64,000 nt of DNA from Anaeramoeba ignava (Eukaryota; Metamonada; Anaeramoebidae): assembly GCA_028826165.1 (NCBI GenBank), contig JAPDFW010000059.1:1067001-1131000 (forward strand), read 5' to 3'. The translations under genes were made by a program, and so were the position numbers. The notes beneath the pieces are model-generated. The model was not told where the DNA came from and did no database searches. It worked only from the letters and a program-made list of their open reading frames with translations. The stretch's first letter is position 1, and every line of letters starts with the position of its first letter. Below are positions 1 through 11,391 of this stretch, piece after piece.

Positions 1-3000
1 AGAATTTAACTCAATATCAGCTATAAATATTTTAATAAAGATAAATAATTAACTTTAATTTTAATTTTAATTTTAATTTTAATTTTGATAAATATTTACG
101 ATCTATTTTAATAAATATAATTAATTAATTTTAATAAATAATATTGATTATTTATTATATTGATATTTTGGATTATTTATTAAATAAAAATTATTTACAA
201 GCTAATTTTAATAAGGATAAATATTTAATTTTAATAACAATAATAATAATTTAATTTTGAATTGAAATTTATTTTCTTAATATTTTGGATTTTTATTAAA
301 TAAAAATTATTTACAATCTATTTTAATAAATATAATTAATTAATTTTAATAAATAATATTGATTATTTATTATATTGATATTTTGGATTATTTATTAAAT
401 AAAAATTATTTACAAGCTAATTTTAATAAAGATTAATATTTAATTTTAATAACAACAATAATAATTTAATTTTGAATTGAAATTTATTTTCTTAATATTT
501 TGGATTATTTATTAATTTAATTTTAGTTATAATAAATATTTATTTACAATCTATTTTAATAAAGATAAGTAATTTTAAATTAAAATGATGATATTATTTA
601 TTAATGTAATTTTCATTATAATAAAAATTATTTACGAGCTATTTTAATAAAGATAATTAATTTTAATAATAATAATTTAATTTGAAATTTATTTCATTTT
701 TAAATTGAAATAATATTATTATTGATTATATTAATATTATGGGCTATTTATTAAATAATTATGATTTACGAGCTATTTCAAGAAAGATAAATATTTAATT
801 TTGATAATAATTAATAATAATTTAATTTAAAATTAATTTTATTTTAAATTGAAATAATAATATTATTTATTATATTAGTATTTTGGATTATTTATTAATT
901 TAATTTTAGTTATAATAAATATTTATTTACCAACTATTTTTAATAAAGATAAATATTTAATTTTAATTATAATAATAAAATATTTACGACCTATTTTTAA
1001 TAAAGATAAATATTTCATTTAATTAATATTAATAAAAATATTTAATAAATAATTATTTACCATCTATTTTAATAAATATAAATAATTAATTTTGATAATA
1101 ATTAATAATAATTTAATTTGAAATTTATTTCATTTTAAATTGAAATAATATTATTATTGATTATATTAATATTTTGGATTATTTATTAATTTAATTTTAA
1201 TTATATTAATAAAAATATTTACGATCTATTTTAATAAAGATAAATATTTAATTTAAAATTTAATTTAAATTGAAATAATGATAATATTATTTATTATATT
1301 AATTATTTACAAACTATTTTAATAAAGATAAATATTTAATTTTTAATAATAATATTAGCTATAACAAAAGATTATTTACAATCTATTTTAATAAAGATAA
1401 ATAATAATAATAATAATATTAATTATAATAATAAATATTTACCATCTATTTTAATAAAGATAAATAATTAATTTTGATAATAATTATTATAATAAATATT
1501 TACCATCTATTTTAATAAAGATAAATAATTATCAATAATAATTATTATTATTATTATAATAAATATTTACCATCTATTTTAATAAAGATAGATAATTAAT
1601 TAATAATAATAATTATTATAATAAATATTTACCAACTATTTTAATAAAGATAAATAATTATCATTAATAATAATATTGATTATATTAATATTTTTGGATT
1701 ATTAATTTAATTTTAATTATAATAAAAAAAATATTTACAATCTATTTTAATAAAGATAATCAATTAATTTTAATAATAATTTAATTTGAAATTTATTTTA
1801 TTTTTAAATTGAAATAATAATTTTAGTTATAGTAATTGTTATTTACTTGCTATATTAATAGATAAATAATTAATTTTAATAATAATTATTATAATAAATA
1901 TTTACCATCTATTTTAATAAATATAAATAATTAATTTTGATAATAATAATAAATATTTATTATATTAATATTTTGGATTATTTATTAATTTAATTTTTAA
2001 TTATAATAATTGTTATTTACAAGCTATTTTAAGAAAGATAATTAAATTTGATAATAATTATTATTTATTAATTTAATTTAAAATTTAATTTATTTTAAAT
2101 TGAAATAATATTATTATTTATTAATTTAATTTTAATTATATTAATAAAATATTTACGATCTATTTTAATAAAGATAAATATTTAATTTTTTAATAATATT
2201 TTGGATTATTTATTAAATAAAAATTATTTACCCTCTATTTTAATAAAGATAAATATTTAATTTTAATAATTTATTTATTAATTTAATTTTAGTTATAATA
2301 ATAATAATTATTATTTACCCCCTATTTTAACAAAGATAATTGATGTGAGTTTGAATGATAATTATTAATAATTATATACAAATTATTTACAATCTATTTT
2401 AATAATAATAAAGATAAATAAATAAATAATAATAATAATTTATTAAATAATAATATATATTATATTTACATCCAAAACTCGGTCCAAGATTTGATTTATA
2501 ATAAATTGCATATTTTTCTTGACCTTGTTTAATTGTAAATTTCTCTGACTTTCTATCTCCTTTATCATTTCTTAATGAAAAAATAAATGAATTTGTATCT
2601 TTAATAAATCCATAATTTCCTTTATCTTCACTCCATTTTGATTTATTATTTGTAAATCCAACTGAAGTAAATCCTCCAAAAATAAAATTATCTTTGGTTT
2701 TGATAATAATTAATGTTTTTCCTTTGTTATCACAAATTGAATGCCATTTTTGAGAATCAAATCCATCTCTTTTTGCTGAATATCCTTTTTTCATTTTGTA
2801 AAAGAATTTATTATCATTTATCCATTCTTGTAATTTATTAATATACTCTTCTTCTTCTTGAATAATTTCTGAATCGAATTTAAATCTTATTTGGAAATTT
2901 AATGAATTTTGATTTTTATTTTCTTCTTGGATAAATTGAGTTAATTCTTTTTCATTTTCTTCAAGTTTTTGGAATTGAATTAATTTTTGTGAAATTTGTT

Positions 3001-3781
3001 TTGGAATTAAATCTTCTTTCAAAGTATCTGCAAGTTCTTTGGATGTAAAATCAATAAATCTGATTTTATCAATAAAATTTGAAATTTGATTTTGTAATTG
3101 TTCTTTTTCTTCTTTTTCAAGTTTTTGATTTTCTTTTTCTTGATTAATATTTGATTTATGTTTTCCCCATTTTATTATTGATTGGAAAATTTCAAATTCA
3201 TTTAAGAGAATTTTATCATTTGATAATATTGAATTTAAATGATTTTCTTCAAGTTCAAGAAAAAATGGAGTTTTGATAAATTTTGTAAAATGTTCTAAAA
3301 TAAATTGATAAGAAGAATCTAATAAATGGTTTAAGTTCATTGATTCAGATAATTTAAGAATATCAACAATAGTTTCAATTTGAAAATTCTTTTTGATAAA
3401 ATTTGAACAAATTTCAAATAATTCATCAATTAAATATTTTGATGAAAAAATTAAAATTTCAATTGCATTTTCTAAATTAATTTCAATTTTTCCTGAATAA
3501 AGATAATTCAAAATTGAAGATAGAATTGAACTTGAAACATCTTTTAGAATTAATTTATTTTCTTGATATTCTTTCATTTTGGATTTAAAAAGAGATTTAA
3601 AATATTCACTTCTTGAAGAAAGAATTGATTTATGAGTTTTAAATGAAGTTTGATTTTGTTCACAAATTATTTCAAAATCAAAATAACTTTCTTCTTCTTC
3701 TTTTTTTTTGTTTTGGTTTTGATTTTGAAATAAATTTTTTAAATCATTTGAAAGTTTTTCTAAATTTGAATAAGTTTCCAT
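1..3781 (-). CDS. BTB-BACK-TLDc protein, copy 1 (3' end outside window)
   Basis: Model: exon 3781..2470, intron 2469..21, exon 20..1 running off the window. Exon 1 encodes 437 residues: a BTB/POZ domain at about 30-135 (substrate-adaptor and dimerisation fold), a BACK-like helical region at about 140-235, a Q/E/K-rich linker, then most of a TLDc domain from about 310, ending in GPSFG. The intron donor is GTAAAT and the acceptor TTTATAG. The spliced product reads GPSFG-S-DIEL, which continues the TLDc fold; the rest can be read in copy 2. BTB-BACK proteins usually feed cullin-3 ubiquitin ligases, and TLDc domains occur in oxidation-resistance (OXR1-like) and V-ATPase-binding proteins. The specific role here is unknown. 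The start is the first ATG, preceded by stops. A near-identical copy lies 3.8 kb downstream on the same strand. Confidence 0.8.
21..2469 (-). repeat. Intron made of about 26 intron-like units separated by triplets
   Basis: The 2449-bp intron of BTB-TLDc copy 1 is an array of units of about 55-160 bp. Read in the gene sense, each junction is TTTATTAAAATAG, then exactly three variable bases, then GTAAATA. I count about 25 such junctions (near 97, 197, 312, 409, 546, 631, 768, 928, 987, 1051, 1213, 1308, 1378, 1440, 1502, 1569, 1631, 1736, 1852, 1903, 2017, 2155, 2231, 2325 and 2388). AG and GTAAA are kept at every junction while the triplet varies, mostly NTN. Unit length equals a normal intron of this genome. 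See the findings. Confidence 0.8.
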
Positions 3782-3849
3782 TTTTGAAATAAAATGAAAA
3801 ATGAAAAATGAAAAATGAAAAAAAATTTATTTTTTGCTTTTTTTAAAAT

Positions 3850-4542
3850 TAAATAAATCAATAATAATAAACACTCCAATTTGAAATTAATTCTATTTTA
3901 TATATTTTATTAATATTTCTTTGTTTAAAATAATATAAAATTATTCTTAATAATTAAATAAAATTAATAAAATATTTTAATTAATTTATTTCAAAAATTA
4001 AATCAATAATAATAAACACTCCAGTTTGAAATTAATTTTATTTTATATTTTATTAATATTTCTTTGTTTAAATTAATATAAAATTATTCTCAATAATTAA
4101 ATAAAATTAATAAAATATTTTAATTAATTTATTTCAAAAATTAAATCAATAATAATAAAAACTCCAATTTGAAATTAATTCTATTTTTTATATTTTATTA
4201 ATATTTCTTTTATTTAAATTAATATAAAATTATTCTTAATAATTAAATAAAATTAATAAAATATTTTAATTAATTTATTTCAAAAATTAAATCAATAATA
4301 ATAAAAACTCAATTTAAAATTAATTCTATTTTATGTTTTATTAATATTTCTTTGTTTGAAATAATATTAAATTATTCTCAATAATTAAATAAAATTAATA
4401 AAATATTTTTAATTAATTTATTTCAAAAATTAAATCAATAATAATAAACACTCCAATTTGAAATTAATTTTATTTTATATTTTATTAATATTTCTTTGTT
4501 TGAAATAATATTAAATTATTCTCAATAATTAAATAAAATTGA
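3850..4542. repeat. Tandem repeat, about 143 bp x 5
   Basis: Five head-to-tail copies begin near 3850, 3997, 4138, 4285 and 4427. Each starts with AAATCAATAATAATAAA followed by CACTCC or AACTC and ends in an ATTTCAAAAATT stretch. It lies between the start of BTB-TLDc copy 1 and the end of copy 2 and has no coding potential. The period is close to that of the unrelated satellite at 20-26 kb. Confidence 0.75.
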
Positions 4543-4853
4543 AAAGAAAGTTAAAACATTTTTAATAAAGATAAAAATAAGTTTTGAATAGTATTTAATA
4601 ATAAGTTATAATAGATTTATTCATAATTTTATATTTTATAAAATGATTTAAATTTGATTATTATTAAAATTCAATTTTTATCTTTATTAAAATATTTTCA
4701 TTTTCTTTTCCAAATTTTTAATAATATTTTTAAATTAAAATTAAATTGGTTTAAAATTGGATTGGTTTCTTATTTATTGATTTAAAGAATTTAATTTGAT
4801 TGAAAGTAAATGAAAATAAAATTGAATTTTGAAAAAAAATAAGAAATTTGAAA
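4543..4853. other. AT-rich spacer
   Basis: No open frame, RNA gene or repeat array is visible. This should hold the 3' UTR of BTB-TLDc copy 2 and part of the upstream region of copy 1. Confidence 0.5.
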
Positions 4854-7565
4854 TTAAATGAAATAAGTCTCAAGTTCATCAACAACCCATTTATCATAAG
4901 AACCAGCTAAATACCTAAAAGCTTCATTTGTTTCATATTTAATTCCATTAGGTAGATTGTAACTATGACCAAAATTTGAGTGACCAGATTGTAAATTAGA
5001 ATTTAACTCAATATCAGCTATAAATATTTTAATAAAGATAAATAATTAACTTTAATTTTAATTTTAATTTTGATAAATATTTACCATCTATTTTAATAAA
5101 TATAATTAATTAATTTTAATAAATAATAATAATTATTTATTAAATAAAAATTATTTACAATCTATTTTAATAAAGATAAATATTTCATTTAATTAATATT
5201 TTGGATTATTTATTTAATAATATTTACTATCTATTTTAATAAATATAAATAATATTTATTATATTAATATTATGGATTATTCATTAAATTTAATTTTAAT
5301 TATAATAATAAATATTTATTTACCAACTATTTTAATAATTATAATAAATTAATTTAATTTTAATTATAATAATAAATATTTATTTACAAGCTAATTTTAA
5401 TAAAGATAAATAATTCATTTTCAATAATATTATTTGTTATATTAATATTTTGGATTATTCATTAATTGAAATTATTTACCAACTATTTCAATAAAGATAA
5501 ATAATTCATTTCAATAATATTATTATTTATTAATTAAAATTATTTACAAACTATTTTTAATAAAGATAAATATTTAATTTAATTTTAAATGTAATAAAAA
5601 TTATTTACTATCTGTTTTTAATGAAGATAAATATTTAATTTAATTTTAGTTATAATAATATTGATTATTTACGAGCTATTTTAATAAATATAAATATTTA
5701 ATTTAATAATAATATTGATTATATTAATATTTTGGATTATTCATTAAATTTAATTTAATTTTAATTATAATAATAAAGATTATTTACCATCTATTTTAAT
5801 AAAGATAAATATTTAATTTAATTTAATAATAATATTTTGGATTATTCATTAATTTAATTTTAATTATAATAATAAATATTTACCAACTATTTCAATAAAG
5901 ATAATAAATTAATTTAATTATATTATAATTATAATAATAAAATATTTATTTACCAACTATTTCAATAAAGATAAGTACTTAATTTTAATAATATTAAATA
6001 TTTATTTACACTCTATTTTAATAAAGATAAATATTTAATTTTAATAATTTATTTATTAATTTAATTTTAGTTATAATAATAATAATTATTATTTACCATC
6101 TATTTTAACAAAAATAATTGATGTGAGTTTGAATGATAATTATTAATAATTATATACAAATTATTTACAATCTATTTTAATAATAATAAAGATAAATAAA
6201 TAATAATAATTTATTAAATAATAATATATATTATATTTACATCCAAAACTCGGTCCAAGACTTGATTTATAATAAATTGCATATTTTTCTTGACCTTGTT
6301 TAATTGTAAACTTCTCTGACTTTCTATCTCCTTTATCATTTCTTAATGAAAAAATAAATGAATTTGTATCTTTAATAAATCCATAATATCCTTCATCTTC
6401 ACTCCATTTTGATTTATTATTTGTAAATCCAACTTGAGTAAATCCTCCAAAAATAAAATTATCTTTGGTTTTGATAATAATTAATGTTTTTCCTTTGTTA
6501 TCACAAATTGAATGCCATTTTTGAGAAGAAAATCCATCTCTTTTTGCTGAATATCCTTTTTTCATTTTAGAAAAGAATTTATTATCATTTATCCATTCTT
6601 GTAATTTATTAATATGCTCTTTTTCTTGAATAATTTCTGAATCGAATTTAAATCTTATTTGGAAATTTAATGAATTTTGATTTTGATTTTCTTCTTGAAT
6701 AAATTGAGTTAATTCTTTTTCATTTTCTTCAAGTTTTTGGAATTGAATTAATTTTTGTGAAATTTGTTTTGGAATTAAATCTTCTTCTATAGTTTCTGCA
6801 AGTTCTTTGGATGTAAAATCAATAAATCTGATTTTATCAATAAAATTTGAAATTTGATTTTGTAATTGTTCTTTTTCTTCTTTTTCAAGTTTTTGATTTT
6901 CTTTTTCTTGATTAATATTTAATTTATGTTTTCCCCATTTTATTATTGATTGGAAAAGTTCAAATTCATTTAAGAGAATTTTATCATTTGATAATATTGA
7001 ATTTAAATGATTTTCTTCAAGTTCAAGAAAAAATGAAGTTTTGATAAATTTTGTAAAATGTTCTAAAATAAATTGATAAGAAGAATCCAATAAATGGTTT
7101 AAGTTCATTGATTCAGATATTTTAAGAATATCAATAATAGTTTCAATTTGAAAATTCTTTTTGATAAAATTTGAACAAATTTCAATTAATTCATCAATTA
7201 AATATTTTGATGAAAAAATTAAAATTTCAATTGCATTTTCTAAATTAATTTCAATCTTTCCTGAATAAAGATAATTCAAAATTGAAGATATAATTGAACT
7301 TGAAACATCTTTTAGAATTAATTTATTTTCTTGATATTCTTTCATTTTGGATTTAAAAAGAGATTTAAAATATTCACTTCTTGAAGAAAGAATTGATTTA
7401 TGAGTTTTAAATGAAGTTTGATTTTGTTCACAAATTATTTCAAAATCAAAATAACTTTCTTCTTCTTCTTCTTCTTTTGATTTTTTGATTTTGAGTTTTG
7501 ATTTTGATTTTGAAATAAATTTTTTAAATCATTTGAAAGTTTTTCTAAATTTGAATAAGTTTCCA
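4854..7565 (-). CDS. BTB-BACK-TLDc protein, copy 2 (frameshifted near its start)
   Basis: Model: exon 7565..6241, intron 6240..5018, exon 5017..4854 (stop at 4854-4856). It is closely similar to copy 1 throughout. The last exon, missing from copy 1 in this window, supplies the TLDc C-terminus (reads DIELNSN, then SNFGHSYNLPNG, then ETYFI-stop). The first exon is 13 nt longer than in copy 1, and the extra bases in the Q/N/K/E stretch near 7465-7500 put the ATG at 7565 out of frame with the rest. The open frame restarts at a Met at 7345, inside the BTB domain. Either this is a young pseudogene, a shortened protein lacking half the BTB fold, or a sequence error in a homopurine run. The role would be as for copy 1. 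Confidence 0.65.
5018..6240 (-). repeat. Second intron-unit array, about 16 units
   Basis: The 1223-bp intron of BTB-TLDc copy 2 has the same architecture as copy 1: about 15 junctions (near 5085, 5158, 5229, 5325, 5390, 5479, 5547, 5613, 5670, 5787, 5882, 5956, 6010, 6098 and 6169), each an AG, three bases, then GTAAA in the gene sense. One junction (near 5613) changes the acceptor from TAG to CAG, keeping AG. Unit number differs from copy 1 (16 against 26). Confidence 0.8.
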
Positions 7566-7653
7566 TTTTTGAAATGAAAAAAAATGAAAAAAAATTTATT
7601 TTTTGCTTTTTTTTTTTTTTTGAAAGATTTTTAATCTAAAAAAAGTTTGAATT

Positions 7654-9333
7654 TTAAAATAAATTCCAAGTTTCTTTTTTTATTCTTTGAAATTTCAAAT
7701 ATTCTATTAAATTTTCTGATATGAATTGTTTATCAATTTGGAATTGATTCCGAAAACAATATTTAATACACTTGTCTTTAATTAGCTTTAAACAAAGTTG
7801 CTTTTGGATATCATTTTCTGGAGTTGAAATGATTTTTAGTTTATTAAAAATTTCTTTTACTAATTCGATGTTTGGACTGGGGATTGATTTATCAAATTTT
7901 AACTTGAAATAATCAAGAATTAATTTTGTTAAAGGATCAAATTTGTGAGTTTTTTCCTTTTTTACGAGAATAATTAACTCATTCATTTCATTTTTTTGGT
8001 TTAAAATGAGAGATTTCTGTAAATTTTGAGACAAAACCAAATCAGATATTTTTTGATTTTGAATTTTTTGGTGAATTTTTTGTGATTCTTTTTTCCAACT
8101 TTCAATATTTTCTTTCAAATAATGTGAATCAATTTGAAAAAAATTTTGAGAATAATCCCAGTAAATCATTGATTGAATTAATGAATGAAATTCAAGTGAT
8201 ATTGCCAATTGAAATGATTGATTCCATAAACCAAGTGATTGTAAATCAAGCAAATAATTTCTTGCTGATTTTGCGATTTGATTTCCAATTTGATTTTCCT
8301 TCTTTTTGTGGAAAGTGATTGAATTATCAGCTAAACATTTTTCTAATTGAAAAATAAAAGAATTTGGATAATTATTTAATGGTTTGATGTCATTTAAATC
8401 TATTGATTTTTTCAAGAGAATCTGAATCAATTTAATTTCAATATTTTCGGTTTGAATTTGAGTTTCTTTTTTTTTGAAAAATTCTTGATAATTTTGTACA
8501 AAAATCGACAGTATTTGGCTTATTGAGTAATTTGAGGGAGAAGACCAAATTTGAATCGCTAGTAATTCTTCCCAGATAACATTTTGAGTGAGAAATAAAT
8601 CATTTATTTTTTCTGATTTTTTTGATGCCAGAAGATGATAAATTTTGAGTAAATAATCATCTATTTTCGTTTTTGGATTTGTTTGTTTTTCTTCCAAAAA
8701 ATTTAAATGGTTTGCAATTAACTTTTGGGATTCATTATCAAAATAATCTGTGATTAAAATTGCAAGTTGATATTCTTGGTTAATAATTGCTTCTTTGCAA
8801 GCCTTCTCAAATTGGTTTGTTATTAGAAGATGATAAATTTTTTGAAAATAATTTGGATGGTTGATTTTTTGGAAATTCTTTTGGATTCTTTGTTTTAGAA
8901 AGTTGGAAATTTTTTTGGTTGAAAAAGAATTTGGTTCATTTTGATTTTCTCTATTGATGAAATGATATAATAATTCCCAGATCTTTTGTATTGATGAAAA
9001 ATATTGATTCAATTCTGATTTTTCTTCAATTTTTTTCACAAAATTATCCAAAAAATCAAGATGAGTTTTGCTTAAATAATCGAATTGTTCTAAATTCATT
9101 CTTTCTATGGATTCAAAGTAAAATTTATGGAATTGCTTAATTTTTTCAAGTGATTCTTTATTTTGAATAAATTTTGAGAAAGAATCTAGTAAAATTAATT
9201 TTGGATAAATTGATATTTTTTTTGGTATTGATTGATTTGATATTTTATCATTTTTTGGGTTTATTGGAATAATTATTTTCCCATCAAAAGTAAAAGAAAC
9301 TTTAAAAGAAGAATTAAATCTAATTTTTTGCAT
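7654..9333 (-). CDS. Nup96-like nuclear pore scaffold protein
   Basis: About 559 residues. Chosen start: the Met at 9333, because the next residues (NSSFKVSF then DGKIIIP) resemble the conserved beginning of Nup96 after the Nup98 cleavage site; the frame is open to 9414, but that extension is a low-complexity F-rich run. The middle has the Nup96/Nup145C alpha-solenoid signature: FEKACKEAIINQEYQLAILI, then KIYHLLAS, and later LQSLGLWNQSFQLAI. In the Y-complex (Nup107-160) of the nuclear pore, Nup96 contacts Sec13 and Nup85. It is shorter than animal Nup96. It appears as a stand-alone gene, without the Nup98 FG and autoprotease part usually fused upstream: the DNA upstream is the divergent DEK gene. 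The call rests on motifs and order, not on an alignment. Confidence 0.62.
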   Translation of the reverse strand: MQKIRFNSSFKVSFTFDGKIIIPINPKNDKISNQSIPKKISIYPKLILLDSFSKFIQNKESLEKIKQFHKFYFESIERMNLEQFDYLSKTHLDFLDNFVKKIEEKSELNQYFSSIQKIWELLYHFINRENQNEPNSFSTKKISNFLKQRIQKNFQKINHPNYFQKIYHLLITNQFEKACKEAIINQEYQLAILITDYFDNESQKLIANHLNFLEEKQTNPKTKIDDYLLKIYHLLASKKSEKINDLFLTQNVIWEELLAIQIWSSPSNYSISQILSIFVQNYQEFFKKKETQIQTENIEIKLIQILLKKSIDLNDIKPLNNYPNSFIFQLEKCLADNSITFHKKKENQIGNQIAKSARNYLLDLQSLGLWNQSFQLAISLEFHSLIQSMIYWDYSQNFFQIDSHYLKENIESWKKESQKIHQKIQNQKISDLVLSQNLQKSLILNQKNEMNELIILVKKEKTHKFDPLTKLILDYFKLKFDKSIPSPNIELVKEIFNKLKIISTPENDIQKQLCLKLIKDKCIKYCFRNQFQIDKQFISENLIEYLKFQRIKKETWNLF

Positions 9334-9507
9334 TATTAGAAAAGGAAAAAAGAAATGAAAAAAATGAAAAATGAAATTATTCGTTAAATTAAAATTAAAT
9401 TTTTTTTTTTCCAAACACTTTAAAAAATAATTAAAAAAAATTTTTTTTTTTTCATTTTTCCTTTTTCCTTTTTTTTTTTTTTTAATAAATAAATAAATAA
9501 ATAAATA

Positions 9508-11178
9508 ATGGAAAAAAAGAAAAGATTAAAAAATCAACTTCAATCATTTCCAGAAGGTTTTTTTTTTAATTTAAAATTTAAAATTTTTTTTTTATTAATA
9601 AAAAATTAAAAAAAAAAAATAGTTTATCAATCAATTAAACATTTTCATAAAAATAATAAACTTATTGAATCTTTTCATCAATTTCTATTTGATAAAAAAG
9701 AAGCAAATATTTCAAAATCCAAATCAAATATTCTTAAATTTTCAGGTTTTGGAAAAGATCCAGTAAATTAAATTGAAATCAAAACAAATCAAAATAACAA
9801 ATTTTTTTACTTTCTTTTTTCTTTTTTCTTTTTTTCTAATTTAGAAAATAATTTCATCTTTTCAATCAAAATTAAATAATTGGAAAATTATTGATTTGAG
9901 AAATTTATCTCAATTAATTCAACTTAAAAAAATTGGAAGTAAAGTAAATATTTAAAGGAATTTAAAAAAAAAGTTTATGAGAAAAAAAAAATCAATTCAA
10001 ACAAATTTTCTTTCTTTATTTTTCATTTTTTTCTTAGAAAGATATCATTTCAAGAATTATTCAATTTCTTTCTAATCCTCAAGAAAAATATTTAAAATCT
10101 AAATCAAGAAAATCAATTCAACAATTTTGGAACAAAAATGAAAATAAAGAAAATGAATCAACAAATCATAAAAAAAGAAAAAGCAAATCAATAAATCACA
10201 ATTCACGAACGAGTCAACCAACATCTAAATATAAATCTAAATATAAATCTAAATATAAATCTAAATCTAAATCAAAATCTAAATCTAATTCAAAATATGA
10301 ATCAAAATCAAAATCAAAATCTAAATCAAAATCAAATTCAAAATCAGAATCAAAATCAAAATTCAAAAAGAATCAAAATCAAAATCAAAATCAAAATCAA
10401 AAAAATCAAATTCAATCAAAATCAAAATCAAAATCAAAATCAAATTAAAAAAAAAAATCAAAATCAAAATGAAATCAAATTTCAAAATCAAAAAAATCAA
10501 AAAATCAAAATCAAAATCAAAAATTCAAAAAAAATCAAAATTCAAAATCAAATTCAAAATCAAAATCAAAAATCAAAATCAAAATCGAAAAAATCAAAAT
10601 CAAAATTCAAAAAAAAAATCAAAATCAAAATCAAAATAAAAAAAATCAAAAATCAAAAATCAAAATTTCAACAATTCAAAATCAAAAAATCAAAATCAAA
10701 TTCAAATTCGAAAAATCAAAATAAAATGAATCCAAATTCAAAAGAATCAAAATGAATTCAAAAAAAAATCAAATTCAAAAAAATCCGAATTCAAAATCCA
10801 AAATTTCAAAATTCTTTTGATGAAAATCTAAAAATAAAAATCAATTTTTAAAATTTTCAAAAATGATAAATTCAAAAAATTCTTAAAATTCAAAAATTTC
10901 AAAATCAAAAAAAAAATCAATTAATAATTAAAAATTCAAAATCAAATTCAAAATCTAAATCAAATTCAAAATCTGAAATTTCAACTGAAAATTCTTTTGA
11001 TGAAAATGAAATTATTAAAGAAACAATTTTTAATATGATTTCTTCTTGTGATCTTGATAAACTTACAGTGAGAGATATTCTTAATCGACTTTCTATTGAA
11101 TTTCCAAATATTTCAGAAAAAAGAGGATATGTTGATCAATTAATAATTAAAGCACTTAAAGTTATAGCTCAAAAATAA
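9508..11178 (+). CDS. DEK-family chromatin protein (frame break in low-complexity linker)
   Basis: Exons 9508..9556, 9623..9762, 9845..9943 and 10038..11178, all GT-AG and in phase. The N-terminus matches the DEK/SAP region: NILKFSGFGKDP corresponds to the DEK NxxKFxGF motif, followed by LIQLKKIGSKKDIISRIIQF, a SAP-like helix pair. The end (FDENEIIKETIFNMI, DLDKLTVRDILNRLS, then RGYVDQLI) matches the DEK C-terminal DNA-binding domain. DEK binds DNA and remodels chromatin. Between them lies about 750 bp of S/K, N/Q and I/K repeats (10219-10975). The N-terminal frame stops at 10446-10448 and the C-terminal domain is one frame away. No GT donor is visible inside the repeat, so the break is an indel (real or assembly) rather than an intron. 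Confidence 0.72.
10219..10975 (+). repeat. TCAAAA-type low-complexity repeat inside DEK
   Basis: Imperfect TCTAAA/TCAAAA/TTCAAA hexamers encode SK, NQ or IK runs depending on register. A fragment encoding NSFDEN occurs twice (near 10808 and 10988), showing local duplication. Confidence 0.75.
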
Positions 11179-11391
11179 AAAAATCAAAAGAAAAATCAAA
11201 GAAAAAGAATGATTAGAAAAACGATTAGAAAAAAAAATGAAACTATTTTTTTTTAAATCATTTTTCAAAATTGTTTAATAAATTCAAAAAATATGAAAAT
11301 TATTTAAAATTATTTTTATTATTAAATTATTTGAATTGAATTGAATTGAATAGAATTGAATATTAAATTAAATTGAATATTGAATAGAAAT

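Noticed and set aside
1-2400. CRISPR-like regularly spaced repeats
   Set aside because: Spacing is irregular, the units are A/T-rich throughout, they sit inside a spliced eukaryotic gene, and the core equals splice-site sequence.
8082-8318. Plus-strand 78-residue frame inside Nup96
   Set aside because: Antisense to a conserved gene, with no recognisable features.
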